Positions 8,639 to 16,083 of a stretch of DNA of 64,000 bases are shown here, piece by piece. The DNA is taken from positions 1 through 64,000 of the forward strand of contig JAFAGM010000121.1 of assembly GCA_023422775.1 (NCBI GenBank). The letters are read 5' to 3'. How positions within the stretch are numbered: position 1 is the first letter of the stretch; the number at the start of each line of letters is the position of its first letter. The notes beneath the pieces are model-generated. The model was given only the letters and a program-made list of their open reading frames with translations, made no database searches and was not told the origin of the DNA. The translations under genes and the position numbers were made by a program. Source of the DNA: Pseudomonadota bacterium. GTDB taxonomy: Bacteria; Pseudomonadota; Alphaproteobacteria; Rhizobiales; Xanthobacteraceae.

Positions 8639-8639
8639 G

Positions 8640-9443
8640 TCAGGTCGGCTTCACCTTTGCAGTCTTGCGATCGAGAAACGCGCGAATGCGGCGCTTGGCT
8701 TCCTTGTCGCTTTGCGCCACCGTCGCCATCAGGGATTCCATCAGGAGACCGGTCTGCGGATTGGCTTCCGCGATCATCGGCAATGCCTGCAGCACCGCAA
8801 AATTCGTCAGCGGCGCATTCGCGGCAACGCGTTCCGCCAGTTCCAGCGCCCTCGGTAGCGCGCCGCCGGCTTCGGTCAGGTATTGCGAGAAACCATAGGC
8901 CGCGCCTTCCGTTGCCGAATAGACCCGGCCCGTCAGCATCATGTCGGTCATCCGCGCCACGCCGATCAGCCGCGGCAGCCGCACCGATCCGCCGCCGCCG
9001 ACGAAGATGCCGCGCTGGCCCTCGGGCAGCGCGAAATAGGCCGAAGGTTCGGCGACGCGGATATGCGCGGCGCAGGCAAGCTCGAGGCCGCCGCCGATCA
9101 CCGCGCCCTTGAGCGCGGCGATCACCGGCACGCGGCTGTACTGGATGCGGTCGAACACCCGGTGCCACATCTGGGAATGGCGCAGGCCCTCGGTGGCGTC
9201 ATGCTCGGTCAGTTCCGACAGATCGAGGCCGGAAGAGAAATGCTCGCCGATGCCGTGGATGACCACGGCGCCGACGCCGTCGGGCAGACTGGAGAAGCAG
9301 TCCTGGATCGCGAGGATGATGCCGTCGTTCAGCGCATTGCGCTTGGCCGGACGGTTGAGGCCCACGGACAGCACCGCGCCCGACTGCTCGATAACGAGCA
9401 GGTCGGATTGACCGGCTGATGCGGTGGAGGCAGCGTTTCCCAT
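8640..9443 (-). CDS. couA: Crotonase-fold enoyl-CoA hydratase/lyase (CouA-like)
   Basis: The 267-residue crotonase has the oxyanion-hole segments HFSSGLDLS and GAVIGGGLELACAAHIRVA and the active-site loop ALPEGQRGIFVGGGGS, where the Glu of PEG is in the position of a catalytic acid. Paired with a feruloyl-CoA-synthetase gene, the expected role is hydration and retro-aldol cleavage of p-coumaroyl- or feruloyl-CoA to the aromatic aldehyde plus acetyl-CoA. It is the first gene of its transcript. A TTGACT/TAGAAT promoter overlapping a GTTATA-N3-TATAAC palindrome lies 30-60 bp upstream. Simple beta-oxidative hydratase activity cannot be excluded. Confidence 0.82.
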   Translation of the reverse strand: MGNAASTASAGQSDLLVIEQSGAVLSVGLNRPAKRNALNDGIILAIQDCFSSLPDGVGAVVIHGIGEHFSSGLDLSELTEHDATEGLRHSQMWHRVFDRIQYSRVPVIAALKGAVIGGGLELACAAHIRVAEPSAYFALPEGQRGIFVGGGGSVRLPRLIGVARMTDMMLTGRVYSATEGAAYGFSQYLTEAGGALPRALELAERVAANAPLTNFAVLQALPMIAEANPQTGLLMESLMATVAQSDKEAKRRIRAFLDRKTAKVKPT

Positions 9444-9472
9444 GGGCTTTATATTACTTCCTTTGCAGAATA

Positions 9473-9487
9473 GTTATATTCTATAAC
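9473..9487. promoter_or_regulatory. 15-bp palindromic operator GTTATA-N3-TATAAC, copy 1
   Basis: GTTATATTCTATAAC is a perfect 6-bp inverted repeat with a 3-bp centre. It covers the -10 element of the promoter read towards the crotonase/CoA-synthetase genes, which suits a repressor. The same 6-3-6 palindrome occurs at 14596-14610. A MarR-type CouR-like repressor released by p-coumaroyl-CoA is the likely ligand of the site, but its gene is not in the window. Confidence 0.65.
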
Positions 9488-9505
9488 GATGTTGGAAGGA
9501 GTCAA
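9478..9505 (-). promoter_or_regulatory. Sigma-70-like promoter for the crotonase-CoA synthetase operon
   Basis: Read on the minus strand, a -35 TTGACT (9505-9500) and a -10 TAGAAT (9483-9478) are separated by 16 bp. An AAGGAAG ribosome-binding site then precedes the ATG at 9443. The operator palindrome overlaps the -10. Confidence 0.5.
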
Positions 9506-9538
9506 GGCGGGCTGTCCTCCCCTTTCAGACGCCTCAAC

Positions 9539-9624
9539 CGTCATTGCGAGGAGCGAATGCGACGAAGCAATCCATAGCTCAAGGCGGAGGTAGATGGATT
9601 GCTTCGCTTCGCTCGCAATGACGG
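9539..9624. repeat. Intergenic palindromic repeat, 'CGTCATTGCGAG' family, copy 1
   Basis: The arms CGTCATTGCGAGGAGCGA and CGAAGCAATCCAT on one side pair with ATGGATTGCTTCG and CGCTCGCAATGACGG on the other. A second copy with the same arms is at 54605-54689. The rest of the gap up to 9833 shows no gene. Confidence 0.7.
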
Positions 9625-9833
9625 AGGATACAGCTTCGCGTTCCCGCGGCGCGATACGCCCGAGGTCTGCATTTGCATCTGACGTCCTCTCCCTCCAAGG
9701 AGGAGCAGGCAAGGCCGGGTGCGCGCTGCACCCGCGGTCTCGTTGTTGGTGAGCCCGTCGCGAATGTCCATGTGGACTTCTCCGATTTCAGGGGGTTCTC
9801 CAAGTAAGGTTGTAGTGGTAGGTTGCGGACTGG

Positions 9834-10898
9834 ATGTCCGAGCCATCTCTCCCAAACAGACGATCAATGCTTGCGACCGACCGGCTTAGCGGGATTCAAT
9901 TGCTAAGGGCGGCTGCAGCTTTGCTGATCGTGCTGTACCATTCCGGGAATGGCATTACCGGCTTTGCAGACAAAGGGTACATTGTCACGCTGCCGTTCTT
10001 TTATGATCGCGGTTTTTATGCAGTCGACCTCTTCTTTGCGATCAGCGGCTTCATCATCTGCCACGTGTTCGACAACGCGAGGTTTTCAATCCCCTCGTTC
10101 TACTTTCGCAGGTTCTGGCGGATATATCCGATCTACGCGCTTTTCTGTTTAGCGGCTGTGGTGTGGTTCCGAGCCGGGCTGCCACAACTGGGAGATAACC
10201 CCGGTTGGGATAACATCATCGCTTCAATACTGATCATGCCGCAGATCCATCTTCCGATTTTCGCCGTCGGATGGACTCTCGAACATGAAGTCATCTTCTA
10301 TGTCCTGGCAGGTCTAATCCTGCCCTATTCGGGGAAGTGGGGTCTGTTCGCGGTCCTGATGTTGCTGTCAGCAATTGGATGGTCCGGCGTACTCGGAAAG
10401 ACGTGGGATTATCATCTTCTCGCGCCGCCCCAACTGCAATTTGCCGCCGGCATCCTCGCCTATCTCGCTCACCGCAACCTGCCGCCGGGCATTCCCTGGT
10501 GGCCACTCGTTGGCGCAGGATGCGTGCTGTATGTGCTGCCAGAAACCAACGTCTTCTACCTGGATGACTATCGAGCCATCGTAGCCTTGGGATCGTTTCT
10601 TTTAATCCTCGGGTGGCTGCGGTTTGATTTTCACAGCTATCCTCGCTTCGAGCGCCTCGCAGTCCATTTCGGAAATCTGACCTACAGCGCCTATCTTGTC
10701 CACTGGATCGTTTTTCCAGTATTCGGGATGGCTGCTGCTGCGGTGTCACTACCGTGGCTGATTGAGCCGTATCGTTTTGCAGCAATTGGAGTCGTATTCC
10801 TGGTAAGTTATTTCTTCCACGTTTCGATCGAGCGGCCCACTCTTCGTTTGGGTCGCGCCATCGAGGCCTCATTTAGCCGCTCTGCTCGCACAGTCTAG
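9834..10898 (+). CDS. Acyltransferase 3 family membrane protein
   Basis: The 354-residue integral membrane protein has the acyltransferase-3 signature. LLRAAAALLIVLYHSGNG near residues 24-41 contains the conserved His, and YAVDLFFAISGFIICHVF and FYFRRFWRIYPIYALF follow, with about ten membrane spans. Such enzymes O-acetylate or otherwise acylate surface polysaccharides. The start may be the internal ATG at 9867 (MLATDRLSGIQLL). It is on the opposite strand to its neighbours, separates the CoA-synthetase operon from the DUF3237/TRAP genes, and has visibly lower GC than them, so it looks inserted. It has no evident role in aromatic-acid metabolism. Confidence 0.87.
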   Translation: MSEPSLPNRRSMLATDRLSGIQLLRAAAALLIVLYHSGNGITGFADKGYIVTLPFFYDRGFYAVDLFFAISGFIICHVFDNARFSIPSFYFRRFWRIYPIYALFCLAAVVWFRAGLPQLGDNPGWDNIIASILIMPQIHLPIFAVGWTLEHEVIFYVLAGLILPYSGKWGLFAVLMLLSAIGWSGVLGKTWDYHLLAPPQLQFAAGILAYLAHRNLPPGIPWWPLVGAGCVLYVLPETNVFYLDDYRAIVALGSFLLILGWLRFDFHSYPRFERLAVHFGNLTYSAYLVHWIVFPVFGMAAAAVSLPWLIEPYRFAAIGVVFLVSYFFHVSIERPTLRLGRAIEASFSRSARTV

Positions 10899-10910
10899 AC
10901 GAGCCCGGCA

Positions 10911-10982
10911 GGATGGGTAGAGCGAAACGATACCCATCGACGTGGGTCGGGATATGATGGGTTTCGCTGCGCTCTACCCATC
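10911..10982. repeat. Intergenic palindromic repeat, 'GATGGGTAGAGCGAAAC' type
   Basis: The arms GATGGGTAGAGCGAAAC and GTTTCGCTGCGCTCTACCCATC pair over the whole element, with a short inner palindrome, GATACCCATCGACGTGGGTC. It lies between the convergent acyltransferase and DUF3237 genes and could form a bidirectional 3'-end hairpin. Confidence 0.6.
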
Positions 10983-11000
10983 ACTACAAACTGAAAATAG

Positions 11001-11462
11001 TCACAACACCTGATGCACGTCGATGACGACGCAGTCGGCGTGGCGGGCGGCGGAGCCGATGAAGAGGTTTTCCATCAGCCAGCGATATTTCTCCGCGCCG
11101 GTCTCGAACTTCGGCACGGTGCGGAAATAGATCAGTTTCGGATCGACCGGCTCGCCGCGCTTGAGTTTCTGCAGCAGATCGACCGGGCCGAAGCGCATGC
11201 CCTTGTTCTCGACATAGACCACTGCACCGTCGTCGGTCTCGAAGGCGTATTTCGCTTCCAGCTCGATCAGCTCATTGGGGCGGATGATCTGGAAATCCGC
11301 GCCGAAGGCGCAGACCTTGCCGTTGACACCCTCGCCTTTCACTTCGCCGCCGAGGATCGGAATGATCCGGCGCACGCCGGTGCCGATCTCGCCGGCCGAG
11401 GTCACCTCACCGATCCGCGCGGTGATGGTGAAGACGTACTTCGTCGAAAGCTGTGGGGTCAT
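11001..11462 (-). CDS. DUF3237 domain protein
   Basis: The product of about 153 residues starts MTPQLSTKYVFTITARIGE and keeps the features of DUF3237: an N-terminal beta-rich stretch, GTGVRRIIPILGGEVKGEG in the middle, and a C-terminal YRWLMENLFIGSAARH motif. The longer frame up to 11498 overlaps the TRAP permease gene and is less likely. The start lies eight bases after the permease stop, so the gene should be co-transcribed with the TRAP transporter. The biochemical role of the family is not established. Its position suggests a task in handling the imported aromatic acids or their CoA products. Confidence 0.83.
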   Translation of the reverse strand: MTPQLSTKYVFTITARIGEVTSAGEIGTGVRRIIPILGGEVKGEGVNGKVCAFGADFQIIRPNELIELEAKYAFETDDGAVVYVENKGMRFGPVDLLQKLKRGEPVDPKLIYFRTVPKFETGAEKYRWLMENLFIGSAARHADCVVIDVHQVL

Positions 11463-11470
11463 GTTGCGCC

Positions 11471-12787
11471 TTATCCCGCCATGCGCTGCGGCAGCCACAG
11501 CGCCAGTATCGGAAATGCGATCAGGATCACCAGCCGGATCAGGTCCGTCGCCACGAACGGCAGCACGCCCCTGAAGATGGTCGAGAACGACACGTCCTTC
11601 ACCACGCTCTTGATGACGAACACGTTCATGCCGACCGGCGGATGGATCAGGCCGAGTTCGACCGTCATCACGATGATCACGCCGAACCAGATCGGATCGA
11701 AGCCGAGATGCATGATCACGGGAAAGATGATCGGCACGGTGAGGATGATCATGGCCATGGCGTCCATCAGGCAGCCGAGCACCAGGTACATCACCATGAT
11801 CAGCGCGAGAATGCCGTAGGGCCCGAGTCCGAGGCCGGTGAGGAGTTCCGTGACCTTCTGCGGTGTCTGCGTCACCGTCAGGAAGTAGCCGAAGATCAGC
11901 GCGCCGATCAGCACCGTGAAAACGGCGGCCGCGGTGCGGGTCGCCTGCAGCAGCGAGTTCAGGATCTTTTCCTTGTTCAGCCGTCCGGTGAGCACGCCGA
12001 TCAGGAATGCGCCGGTGGCGCCGACGCCACCCGCTTCCGTCGGCGTGAAGCGGGGCAGGAACGGCAGGCCGTAAAGTCCGCCGATCACGAAGATGAACAG
12101 CAGCACCGGCGCCCAGATGTTCTTCAGCCCGGCGAATCGCTCGCGCCAGGTGGTCTGAGGCCCTTTCGGCAGGAAGTCCGGCCGGACCCAGCCGATCAGC
12201 GTGATGGTCAGCATGTACATGGCCATCGCGAGGATGCCGGGAATGATGCCGGCGATGAACAGCTTGCCGATGTCCTGCTCGGTGATGATGCCGTACACCG
12301 CAAGGACCGTGGATGGCGGCAGCATGGCGCCGAGCGTGCCGCCCGCCGCGATGACGCCGGTGGCGAAGGATTGCGGGTAGCCGAAACGCCGCATCTCCGG
12401 ATAGGCCACAGCGGAGAAGGTCGCGGCCGTCGCCACCGACGAGCCGCAGATCGCGGCAAAGCCGCCGCAGGCCGCGACCGTAGCAATGCCGAGCCCGCCA
12501 CGCAGATGACCCAGAAAGCCGTTGGCGGCACGAAACAGCTCGCGACTCATGCCGGAATTGCTGACGAAGGTCCCCATCAGCAGGAACATCGGGATCACGC
12601 CGAAGGTGTAATCGGTCACCGTGCGCATCGAGGTCTGCCCGACCAGCTTCAGCGCCGGCGCGAAGCCCACGAGGTAGCCGAAGCCGCAGACCCCGACGAG
12701 GCCCATCGCCATGCCGACCGGCACGCGAAGCAGCATCAGCGCAAACAGCGCGACGAAACCGAGGACGGCGACGGCGTCGGTGCTCAT
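11471..12787 (-). CDS. tarM: TRAP transporter large permease (DctM/TarM-like)
   Basis: The 438-residue protein is the large permease of a TRAP transporter, with the repeated hydrophobic pattern and the segments LLRVPVGMAMGLVGV, GGFAAICGSSVATAATFSAVAYPEM and LIHPPVGMNVFVIKSV typical of the family. It sits in the inner membrane with the small permease and uses a sodium or proton gradient. Gene order binding protein, small permease, large permease, DUF3237 on one strand, next to hydroxycinnamate genes, matches the TarPQM system for p-coumarate-type acids in R. palustris. The symbol is by analogy. Confidence 0.9.
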   Translation of the reverse strand: MSTDAVAVLGFVALFALMLLRVPVGMAMGLVGVCGFGYLVGFAPALKLVGQTSMRTVTDYTFGVIPMFLLMGTFVSNSGMSRELFRAANGFLGHLRGGLGIATVAACGGFAAICGSSVATAATFSAVAYPEMRRFGYPQSFATGVIAAGGTLGAMLPPSTVLAVYGIITEQDIGKLFIAGIIPGILAMAMYMLTITLIGWVRPDFLPKGPQTTWRERFAGLKNIWAPVLLFIFVIGGLYGLPFLPRFTPTEAGGVGATGAFLIGVLTGRLNKEKILNSLLQATRTAAAVFTVLIGALIFGYFLTVTQTPQKVTELLTGLGLGPYGILALIMVMYLVLGCLMDAMAMIILTVPIIFPVIMHLGFDPIWFGVIIVMTVELGLIHPPVGMNVFVIKSVVKDVSFSTIFRGVLPFVATDLIRLVILIAFPILALWLPQRMAG

Positions 12788-12792
12788 GACGC

Positions 12793-13302
12793 CTACTCCA
12801 CCGTCTTCACTTTGGCATCGTCGATATCCTCCGGATGGAAGATCAGCCGGTAGGTGCGGATCGCGATCAATAGCACCGCGGCGCCGTCGCCGGCCCAGGC
12901 GACCGCAAAGAACGGCCAGGTCGGCATGTGCATGTCGAAGGTGAGGACGTTGTCGTTGTAGGTGGTGCGCACCTTGTCGAACAGCGTCCAGGTCTGCACC
13001 GAAACCACGAACAGCAGCACCAGCGTCGCGAACACGTCGATCATGCGCTGGTATTTCGGGCCGACATTGGCCCAGATCAGATCGACGGTGATGTGACCGC
13101 CGCGATAGCTGGTGGCGGCGATGCCCCAGAAGATCAGGATGCCGAGCAGCATGCGCCCGATGTCGAAGGAGTCAGGGATCGAATAGTTCAGCGTATTGCG
13201 CAAGAGGACGCCGACGAAGATGTTGAGCGCGACGATGCCGACGAAGCCGGCGGCGATCCATTCGATCGTGTCGATGAAACGATCCATCCACGCGCGATTC
13301 AT
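12793..13302 (-). CDS. tarQ: TRAP transporter small permease (DctQ/TarQ-like)
   Basis: The 169-residue protein begins MNRAWMDRFIDTIEWIAAG and has four membrane spans, as DctQ proteins do. The segment GVLLRNTLNYSIPDSFDIGRMLLGILIFWGI is the family's conserved core. The frame stays open upstream to 13782, but that extension is an Arg/Gln-rich shadow of the binding-protein gene, so the ATG at 13302 is chosen. It ends five bases before the large permease start, and a stable hairpin separates it from the binding-protein gene. Confidence 0.9.
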   Translation of the reverse strand: MNRAWMDRFIDTIEWIAAGFVGIVALNIFVGVLLRNTLNYSIPDSFDIGRMLLGILIFWGIAATSYRGGHITVDLIWANVGPKYQRMIDVFATLVLLFVVSVQTWTLFDKVRTTYNDNVLTFDMHMPTWPFFAVAWAGDGAAVLLIAIRTYRLIFHPEDIDDAKVKTVE

Positions 13303-13342
13303 AATTCGCTCCGAACGGGTAGCGATGGCAGGGCAAGGGCGA

Positions 13343-13362
13343 CGGCGGGATATTTCCCGCCG
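13343..13362 (-). terminator. Intercistronic hairpin between TRAP binding-protein and permease genes
   Basis: CGGCGGGA-TATT-TCCCGCCG is a perfect 8-bp stem with a 4-base loop just after the binding-protein stop, without a following U-run in the direction of transcription. It probably protects the 3' end of the binding-protein message or attenuates read-through, giving more binding protein than permease. Confidence 0.5.
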
Positions 13363-13379
13363 CCGTCTCCAGGTAACTT

Positions 13380-14396
13380 CTACTGCGCGAGCGCGTTGTA
13401 TTTGGTGAGCGAGGCCTTGAGCTCGGTCAGCGCCGCATCCGGGTCGCCGCCGTTCTTCTTGACGCCGTCGCCCCAGGTCTTGACCAGCGGTTCGGCGGCC
13501 TTCTTCCAAAGCCCGATCTGCTCGGGCGTGAGCTTGTAGACCTCGTGGCTGGACTCCGCCTTGATCTTCGCGATCCCGGCGTCCTCCATCTTGCCCCAGT
13601 GCTCGCCGACCTTGCCGGCGGTATCGGTGTTGCAGTTGTTGTCGATCGCCTTCTTCTGCTTGTCGGACATCGCGTTGTATTTGTCCTTGTTCATCACGAA
13701 GGCGAAGGTCGTGACGTAGAGCGGCGCGTCCATGTCGTACTTCGTCACCTTGTCGATGCCGAACAGCAGCAGCGAGCCCCACGGGAAGGTGACGGCATCG
13801 GCGACGCCGCGCTCGATGATGTCGCGGACTTCAGGCGCGGACGACTGCACGTTGGTGCCGCCGAGCTGGGTCACGAAATTGGCCATGGTGGCGTGGGCGG
13901 GACGGATCTTCATGCCCTTGATGTCGTCGGGCACGACGATCTTCTTGGTGCGGGAATGGAACGACGACGGGGAATGGACGAAGGCGAGGCAGAACTTGAC
14001 GTCCTTCATCTCCTTCTCGGCGTATTTGCGGTACCAGGCGTCGAGCGCCATCGAGCCGCCCTTGGCGTCCGACATCAGGAACGGCAATTCGCCGGCGCCG
14101 ATCAGGGGGAAGCGCCCGGGCTGGTAGCCGGGATTGACGTAGGTAACGTCGGCGATGCCGTCGCGCGCCATGTCGTAATGGTCGAACGCCTTGCCGAGCT
14201 GCTGCGCCGGAAACACCTTGGACTTGATGGTGCCGCCGGAATCCTTTTCAACCGCGGCCGCCCAGTCCTCCAGCGACTTCTGCAGGGGGTGCGACGACGG
14301 CACCCAGTGCGAAATCTTCAGCTCGAAGGTCTTTTCCTGCGCCAGCGCAGGCGTCACGCTGGCGGCCAGCAGCATCGCCAGAAATGCTTTCCTCAT
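13380..14396 (-). CDS. tarP: TRAP transporter periplasmic substrate-binding protein (DctP/TarP-like)
   Basis: The mature frame starts MRKAFLAMLLAASVTPALAQ, a Sec signal peptide cleaved after ALA near residue 19, preceded by AGGGAGAGGA. The open frame extends to 14456, but the added residues are an unlikely leader. The 338-residue product keeps DctP motifs: LKISHWVPSSHPLQK at the mature N-terminus, VKFCLAFVHSPSSFHSRTKKI with the Arg that usually binds the substrate carboxylate, and DIKGMKIRPAHA. The likely ligands are p-coumarate, ferulate, cinnamate or related acids, by context with the TarP family. Confidence 0.9.
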   Translation of the reverse strand: MRKAFLAMLLAASVTPALAQEKTFELKISHWVPSSHPLQKSLEDWAAAVEKDSGGTIKSKVFPAQQLGKAFDHYDMARDGIADVTYVNPGYQPGRFPLIGAGELPFLMSDAKGGSMALDAWYRKYAEKEMKDVKFCLAFVHSPSSFHSRTKKIVVPDDIKGMKIRPAHATMANFVTQLGGTNVQSSAPEVRDIIERGVADAVTFPWGSLLLFGIDKVTKYDMDAPLYVTTFAFVMNKDKYNAMSDKQKKAIDNNCNTDTAGKVGEHWGKMEDAGIAKIKAESSHEVYKLTPEQIGLWKKAAEPLVKTWGDGVKKNGGDPDAALTELKASLTKYNALAQ

Positions 14397-14454
14397 GGAC
14401 GTCCTCTCCCTTTGGCACGCGGGCTGTTGTCGTTGCCCGGTCTTGTTACTTAAC

Positions 14455-14482
14455 ATGTTATCTTGATTGCCCGCCTTTTCAA
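14455..14482 (-). promoter_or_regulatory. Candidate promoter for the TRAP transporter operon
   Basis: On the minus strand, TTGAAA (14482-14477) and TAACAT (14460-14455) are separated by 16 bp. The -35 lies within a CCGCCTT-N3-AAGGCGG inverted repeat (14471-14487), and the -10 within the perfect palindrome TAACATGTTA (14451-14460). Either palindrome could bind a regulator. Confidence 0.4.
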
Positions 14483-14595
14483 GGCGGATACGAAGTTCTG
14501 GCGCCTGCTTTCCCCTGTCGTTCGACGCAAGCCGCTTCTTGCAGTGCGGCGAACCGGCGATGCATTGTATGGCGCCGACGTGCTTTGCCCGAACT

Positions 14596-14610
14596 GTTAT
14601 ATGATATAAC
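14596..14610. promoter_or_regulatory. 15-bp palindromic operator GTTATA-N3-TATAAC, copy 2
   Basis: GTTATATGATATAAC repeats the 6-3-6 palindrome found at 9473-9487. It lies in the divergent region between the TRAP operon and pobA and overlaps a TATGAT -10-like hexamer reading towards pobA. One regulator is therefore likely to control the CoA-synthetase operon and this region. Confidence 0.65.
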
Positions 14611-14675
14611 TACCATTGCAAGCCTGTGACGGCGATGCGCGGGCGTCGAACCCATCATACCGGGAGGAGCGGGTT

Positions 14676-15845
14676 TTGAGGACTAAGGTAGCCATCATAG
14701 GTGCGGGTCCGGCAGGATTGTTGCTTGGGCAACTACTTCACCTCTACGGCATCGACAACGTCATCCTGGAGCGCCAGACCGCGGAATACGTGCTCGGCCG
14801 CATCCGCGCCGGCCTGCTCGAGGAAGGCACGGTGGGGCTGCTCGACGAGGTCGGCGCCGGCGGGCGCGCCCACCGCGAGGGGCTGGTGCATCGCGGCGTC
14901 GAGCTGGCTTTTGGCGGCGCGCGGCACCGCATCGACATGCACGCCGCCACTGGCAAGACCGTCATGATCTACGGCCAGACCGAGGTGACGCTCGACCTGA
15001 TGAACGCGCGCAGGGACGCGGGTCTCACCACCGTCTACCAGGCCGCCGACGTGCAGCCGCATGATTTCGATACCGACCAGCCGCGTGTCAGCTACGTCAA
15101 GGACGGCGTGACCCACGAGATCGCCTGCGACTTCATCGCCGGCTGCGACGGCTTCCATGGCGTCAGCCGCGCCAGCGTCAAGCCGTCGGCGATCCAGACC
15201 TTCGAGCGGGTCTACCCGTTCGGCTGGCTCGGCATCCTCTCCGAAACACCGCCGGTCAGCCACGAACTGATCTACTCCAACCACGCGCGCGGGTTCGCGC
15301 TGTGCACGATGCGCTCGACCCGTCGCAGCCGCTATTACGTGCAGTGCCCGCTCGACGACGATATCGCGCAATGGCCGGACGAACGCTTCTGGGACGAGCT
15401 GAAGCGTCGGATCGACCGGAAGGCGGCGGACGAACTCGTCACCGGACCCTCGATCGAAAAGAGCATCGCGCCGCTGCGCAGCTTCGTCGCCGAGCCGATG
15501 CGCTTCGGCCGGATGTTCCTCGCCGGCGACGCCTGCCACATCGTGCCGCCGACCGGCGCCAAGGGGCTGAACCTCGCCGCCAGCGACGTGCACTATCTCT
15601 CGCAAGCGTTCCGCGAATATTACGACGAGAAGTCTTCGGCGGGCATCGACGGCTATTCGGCAAAGGCGCTGGCGCGGGTCTGGAAGGCGGTGCGGTTTTC
15701 CTGGTGGATGACCTCGATGCTGCACAAATTCCCCGACCAGGGCGAATTCGGCGCGCGCATCCAGCTCGCCGAGCTGGAATATGTCGTCAACTCGAAAGCG
15801 GCGTCGGCGTCATTGTCGGAGAATTACGTGGGGCTGCCGTTTTAG
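14676..15845 (+). CDS. pobA: 4-hydroxybenzoate 3-monooxygenase (PobA)
   Basis: The 389-residue flavoprotein converts 4-hydroxybenzoate to protocatechuate with NAD(P)H and O2. The FAD-binding GAGPAG motif is at the N-terminus, the DG motif (CDGFHGVSR) in the middle, and the FAD ribose motif FLAGDACHIVPPTGAKGLNLA in the C-terminal half. I chose a TTG start at 14676 with GGGAGGAGC just upstream, because it gives the usual N-terminus and length; the longer frame from 14616 begins inside the promoter region. It would take the 4-hydroxybenzoate made from p-coumarate into the protocatechuate branch. The ring-cleavage genes are not in the window. Confidence 0.92.
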   Translation: MRTKVAIIGAGPAGLLLGQLLHLYGIDNVILERQTAEYVLGRIRAGLLEEGTVGLLDEVGAGGRAHREGLVHRGVELAFGGARHRIDMHAATGKTVMIYGQTEVTLDLMNARRDAGLTTVYQAADVQPHDFDTDQPRVSYVKDGVTHEIACDFIAGCDGFHGVSRASVKPSAIQTFERVYPFGWLGILSETPPVSHELIYSNHARGFALCTMRSTRRSRYYVQCPLDDDIAQWPDERFWDELKRRIDRKAADELVTGPSIEKSIAPLRSFVAEPMRFGRMFLAGDACHIVPPTGAKGLNLAASDVHYLSQAFREYYDEKSSAGIDGYSAKALARVWKAVRFSWWMTSMLHKFPDQGEFGARIQLAELEYVVNSKAASASLSENYVGLPF

Positions 15846-15873
15846 GGGCAGTGGGTCTATCTCCACCCACCCT

Positions 15874-15976
15874 CGTCATACCCCGCGAATGCGGGGTATC
15901 CAGTACGCCGCGGCTTTTCTGTCCTATCGCTGGCGTCTCTGGAATACTGGGTCACCCGCCTGCGCGGGTGACGACA
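15874..15976. repeat. Intergenic palindromic repeat, 'CGTCAT-ATCCAGTAC' family, copy 1
   Basis: The outer hairpin ACCCCGCGAATGCGGGGT is followed by ATCCAGTACGCCGCGGCTT, then CTGGCGTCTCTGGAATACTGG and a closing hairpin, TCACCCGCCTGCGCGGGTGA. The element at 60241-60341 has the same order and much of the same sequence. Confidence 0.7.
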
Positions 15977-16083
15977 TACGCGGTTCAAACACCTGCCCAA
16001 ATCCCGTTTAAAACTTTGTAGGCGGTGACTTCGTGCGCGCGGTGCGTTCAATGGCGGCAACGCCGTCAACACGCGAGCCTGAC

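Noticed and set aside
11453..12853. 466-codon open frame on the plus strand
   Set aside because: It runs antisense to the TRAP large permease and has an extreme Asp/His/Arg composition. It is a shadow.
13282..13782. Long N-terminal domain for the TRAP small permease
   Set aside because: The stretch is Gln/Arg-rich and antiparallel in character to known domains; it is the binding-protein gene read in another frame.
13545..14453. 302-codon plus-strand frame
   Set aside because: It is antisense to the TRAP binding protein, which has a clear signal peptide and family motifs.
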